From Streptomyces asiaticus (GTDB lineage: Bacteria; Actinomycetota; Actinomycetes; Streptomycetales; Streptomycetaceae): DNA of 64,000 bases. The stretch spans positions 6,634,001 to 6,698,000 of the forward strand of contig NZ_JAGSHX010000006.1 in NCBI RefSeq assembly GCF_018138715.1, written 5' to 3'. The position numbers were made by a program, and so were the translations under genes. The notes under the pieces were generated by a model. The model searched no databases. It saw only the letters and a list, made by a program, of their open reading frames with translations, and was not told where the DNA came from. Numbering within the stretch: the first letter of the stretch is position 1; every line of letters starts with the position of its first letter. Below, piece after piece: positions 61,482-64,000 of the stretch.

Positions 61482-62258
61482 TTGTTCTACAGCGCAATGA
61501 AGCTGTCGGTGGGTGGCGCCTTGAAGCTCACCTTCCGGCCCTGGGTGGAGGGGCTGGAGCACGTCCCCGCCGAGGGTCCGGCCATCCTCGCGAGCAACCA
61601 CCTCTCCTTCTCCGACTCCTTCTTCCTGCCCGCGGTGCTCGACCGCAAGGTCACCTTCATCGCCAAGCAGGAGTACTTCACCACCCCCGGGGTCAAGGGG
61701 CGGCTCACGGCGGCCTTCTTCAAGGGCGTCGGGCAACTCCCGGTGGACCGCTCGGGCTCGCGCGGCGCCGGCGAGGCCGCCATCAAGGCGGGCATCGAGG
61801 TGATCAAGCGCGGTGAGCTCTTCGGCATCTACCCCGAGGGCACCCGCTCGCCCGACGGCCGGCTCTACCGGGGCAAGCCGGGCGGCCTGGCCAGGGTCGC
61901 CCTCGCGACCGGCGCCCCGGTGATCCCGGTGGCGATGATCGACACCGAGAAGATCCAGCCCCCCGGCAAGGTCATGCCGAAGCTGATGCGGCCCGGTATC
62001 CGGATCGGCAAGCCGTTGGACTTCAGCCGCTACCACGGCATGGACGGCGACCGCTTCATCCTGCGCTCGGTGACCGACGAGGTCATGTACGAGATCATGA
62101 AGCTCTCCGGCCAGGAGTACGTGGACGTCTACGCCACCGCCGCCAAGCGGCAGATCGCGGAGGCGGAGGCGGCCCGGAAGCAGGCGGAGAAGAAGCAGGC
62201 CGAGGCCGAGAAGAAGCAGGCCGAGAAGGAGAAGGACAAACACAAGTCCGGCGCCTAG
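61482..62258 (+). CDS. 1-acyl-sn-glycerol-3-phosphate acyltransferase
   Basis: A 258-residue PlsC-family enzyme. The HX4D motif is in ASNHLSFSDSFFLPA, motif III is in FGIYPEGTRSPDGRLYRGK, and VIPVAMIDTEKIQPPGK follows. It acylates lysophosphatidic acid in the membrane. The C-terminus is a Lys/Glu/Ala-rich tail (EAEAARKQAEKKQAEAEKKQ) outside the domain. The start is TTG with GGAGG 6 nt upstream; an in-frame ATG follows 5 codons later. Rv2182c is its counterpart in the mycobacterial block. Confidence 0.93.
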   Translation: MFYSAMKLSVGGALKLTFRPWVEGLEHVPAEGPAILASNHLSFSDSFFLPAVLDRKVTFIAKQEYFTTPGVKGRLTAAFFKGVGQLPVDRSGSRGAGEAAIKAGIEVIKRGELFGIYPEGTRSPDGRLYRGKPGGLARVALATGAPVIPVAMIDTEKIQPPGKVMPKLMRPGIRIGKPLDFSRYHGMDGDRFILRSVTDEVMYEIMKLSGQEYVDVYATAAKRQIAEAEAARKQAEKKQAEAEKKQAEKEKDKHKSGA

Positions 62259-62285
62259 TCGCGCCGGCACCGGGGGTGGGGGACG

Positions 62286-63593
62286 TTGACGGAGCGGTCC
62301 AGGGAACGGTCCGGACGGGAGCGCGCCGGGGGCGGGCGCGTGGTGCGGATGTCCGTCGAGCAGCCGCTGTGGCAGGCGCTGACCGCCTACCGGGTGCTCA
62401 CCCTGCTCTACGCGCTCGGCCTGTGCGTCTACTCCTTCGACGACTACGACCATCCGATCGGCGCCGTCGTCTACATGGCGGTGCTGACGCTGTGGACGGC
62501 GCTCACCTTCCGGATGGTCGCCTCGGCCGAGCGCTGCACCCGGCGGTTCCTCGTCGGCGACCTCGGCATCGCGGTGACCGGCATTCTGCTCACCCCGCTC
62601 GTGGACAGCCACGACCGGATCGCCGAGGGCACGCCCACGCTGCCTTCCATATGGACGATGGGCGCGGTCCTCGGCTTCGCCATCAAGGGCGGCTGGCGCT
62701 GGGGTGCCTCGGCCTCCACCGTGGTCTGCGCCGCCAATGTGATCGAGCGCGGCGGATTCGCCCAGGACACCGTCCACATGCTGTCGTTGGTGTGGGTGGC
62801 GAGCGTGGGCATCGGCTATGTGGTCGAGGTGGCCCGCGCCAGTGAGCGCACCCTCGCCCGCGCGCTGCGCATCGAGGCGGCCACCCGGGAGCGGGAGCGG
62901 CTGGCCCGCGACATCCACGACAGCGTGCTCCAGGTGCTCGCCATGGTGCAGCGGCGCGGCGCCGCGATCGGCGGCGAGGCGGCCGAACTCGGCCGGATGG
63001 CGGGGGAGCAGGAGATCGCGCTGCGCACCCTGGTCTCCACCGGTCTGGTGACCCGGCCGCGTACCGGCGACGGGACGGAGGCCGTAGCCGACCCGGGCGC
63101 CCTCCCGGACGCCGACGACCCGCCGGCCCCGCCCTGCCCGCCCGGCCCCGGGCGCTCCGACGACGGCCCCTGCGATCTGCGGGCCCTGCTGGCCCCGCAC
63201 GCGGGCTCCCGGGTCACCTTCTCCGAGCCGGGCGCGCCGGTGCTCCTCCCGGCGGGCGTCGCCGGGGAGTTGGCCGCCGCCGTCGGCGCCTCCCTGGACA
63301 ACGTACGGGTCCACGCCGGCGAGGACGCCCACGCCTGGATCCTGCTGGAGGACGAGCCGGACGCGGTGATGGTGACCGTACGGGACGACGGCCCCGGCAT
63401 TCCCGAGGGGCGGCTGGCGGACGCGGAGGCGGAGGGGCGGCTGGGGGTGGCCCTGTCCATCCGGGGACGGCTGCGCGACCTCGGCGGCACCGCCGAGTGG
63501 ATCTCGGCGCCGGGGCAGGGCACCGAAGTGGAGTTGACGGTTCCGAAGGCGTCGGCGAAGAAGGCGAAACAGAAGGGGGAAGCGGCACGATGA
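62286..63593 (+). CDS. macS: Sensor histidine kinase, MacS-like
   Basis: A 435-residue NarL-type kinase. About five hydrophobic segments occupy residues 40-170. The phosphoacceptor region is RLARDIHDSVLQVLAMVQRR and the HATPase domain is marked by AAAVGASLDNVRVHAGEDAH (N box) and VTVRDDGPGIPEGRL. SIRGRLRDLGGTAEWISAPG completes it. The pair with the following regulator, next to glkA and lipid genes, matches S. coelicolor MacRS (SCO2121/SCO2120), which affects aerial growth and actinorhodin. The start is a TTG after a G-rich run; an ATG at codon 22 (MSVEQPLW) is possible. Confidence 0.87.
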   Translation: MTERSRERSGRERAGGGRVVRMSVEQPLWQALTAYRVLTLLYALGLCVYSFDDYDHPIGAVVYMAVLTLWTALTFRMVASAERCTRRFLVGDLGIAVTGILLTPLVDSHDRIAEGTPTLPSIWTMGAVLGFAIKGGWRWGASASTVVCAANVIERGGFAQDTVHMLSLVWVASVGIGYVVEVARASERTLARALRIEAATRERERLARDIHDSVLQVLAMVQRRGAAIGGEAAELGRMAGEQEIALRTLVSTGLVTRPRTGDGTEAVADPGALPDADDPPAPPCPPGPGRSDDGPCDLRALLAPHAGSRVTFSEPGAPVLLPAGVAGELAAAVGASLDNVRVHAGEDAHAWILLEDEPDAVMVTVRDDGPGIPEGRLADAEAEGRLGVALSIRGRLRDLGGTAEWISAPGQGTEVELTVPKASAKKAKQKGEAAR

Positions 63594-64000
63594 CCGCTCA
63601 GCACGACGGCCGCCCGGTGACGGTGATGGTGGTCGACGACCATCCGATGTGGCGCGACGCGGTGGCCCGGGACCTCTCCGAGGCCGGGTTCGACGTGGTG
63701 GCCACGGCCGGGGACGGACCGCAGGCGGTCCGCCGGGCCAAGGCCGCGGGGCCGGACGTCCTGGTGCTCGACCTCAACCTGCCCGGGCTGCCGGGGGTCG
63801 AGGTGTGCAAGGAGGTCCTCGCCGACCGCCCCGAGCTGCGGGTGCTGGTGCTCTCCGCGAGCGGTGAGCACGCGGACGTCCTGGAGGCGGTCAAGTCCGG
63901 GGCCACCGGCTATCTGCTGAAGTCGGCCAGCACCGAGGAGCTGCTGGACGCGGTGGGCCGCACGGCGGCCGGCGACCCGGTGTTCACCCCCGGCCTCGCG
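63590..64000 (+). CDS. macR: LuxR-family response regulator, MacR-like, partial
   Basis: The first 137 residues of a response regulator, truncated at the right edge. The acidic pair is MVVDDHPM (about residues 13-20), the phosphoacceptor is Asp61 in VLVLDLNLPG, and GYLLKSAST has the conserved Lys. ATG overlaps the kinase stop (ATGA). The LuxR DNA-binding domain lies beyond the edge, so family is assigned from the receiver type and the coupled kinase. Confidence 0.88.
   Translation, partial: MTAQHDGRPVTVMVVDDHPMWRDAVARDLSEAGFDVVATAGDGPQAVRRAKAAGPDVLVLDLNLPGLPGVEVCKEVLADRPELRVLVLSASGEHADVLEAVKSGATGYLLKSASTEELLDAVGRTAAGDPVFTPGLA

Overview
The window is a chromosomal core segment from a high-GC actinomycete, almost certainly a Streptomyces. 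Codon third positions are nearly all G or C, GTG and TTG starts are common, and the gene order (E1/E2/E3 dehydrogenase genes, pepA, late cobalamin genes, pspA, nadA/erpA, aa3 oxidase and bc1 genes, trpD, two NlpC/P60 hydrolases, a PimB-like mannosyltransferase, fadD, glkA, a MacRS-like pair) matches the region S. coelicolor carries around glkA and the qcr/cta genes. Part of the order (adoK, ctaC, ctaE-qcrCAB, trpD, NlpC, pimB, fadD, SRPBCC, ArsA-like, acyltransferase) is also shared with Mycobacterium tuberculosis. No tRNA, rRNA, CRISPR array, prophage, transposase or biosynthetic gene cluster was seen.

Layout. 1-4.7 kb: end of an FAD oxidoreductase gene and small metabolic or regulatory genes (SDR epimerase, GNAT, DUF4240, SDR, WYL regulator). 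5-13.6 kb, minus strand: aceE, a GntR/FCD regulator, an E2 with two lipoyl domains, lpdA and pepA. 13.7-18 kb: cobS, cobT and an unusual MBL-CobU fusion, the last two separated by a 437-bp inverted-repeat element. 18-23.3 kb: small protein, methyltransferase (CTG start), DUF3043, pspA with its partner, and a two-component pair. 24-30.5 kb: nadA, erpA, a membrane-anchored protein, a 75-aa protein, adenosine kinase and a cysteine desulfurase-TusA fusion. 31-40.4 kb: respiratory genes ctaC-ctaD-ctaF, then ctaE-qcrC-qcrA-qcrB, interrupted by an L,D-transpeptidase and a pseudo-receiver. 40.5-47 kb: trpD, a SAM-IV riboswitch with a micro-ORF and a class V aminotransferase, a RAM-domain protein, rhomboid protease, zinc ribbon and NYN protein. 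47-64 kb: two NlpC/P60 hydrolases (the first behind a shortened ydaO-like leader), a metalloprotease-like lipoprotein, PimB-like transferase, FadD, phosphoesterase, SRPBCC, ArsA-like ATPase, glucokinase, nuclease-fold protein, lipase, acyltransferase and the start of a MacRS-like pair.

Functionally the window joins pyruvate oxidation to the aerobic respiratory chain (qcrCAB plus the aa3 oxidase subunits), adds cofactor supply (NAD via nadA, Fe-S assembly via erpA, cobalamin completion via cobSTU) and a block of envelope genes (NlpC/P60, L,D-transpeptidase, PIM mannosyltransferase, acyl-CoA ligase, acylglycerolphosphate acyltransferase, PspA).

The most noteworthy non-coding content is a set of regulatory and repeat structures: a SAM-IV riboswitch followed by a six-codon ORF with its own Shine-Dalgarno; a ydaO-like leader that seems to lack its central domain; a 437-bp near-palindromic element; a 21-nt palindrome over the ctaE start; a dispersed GC-rich palindromic repeat family at gene ends; several tandem arrays (9, 11, 19, about 36 and 124 bp); and at least ten genes whose only start signal is a TANNNT hexamer 7-8 nt upstream, as expected for leaderless mRNAs.
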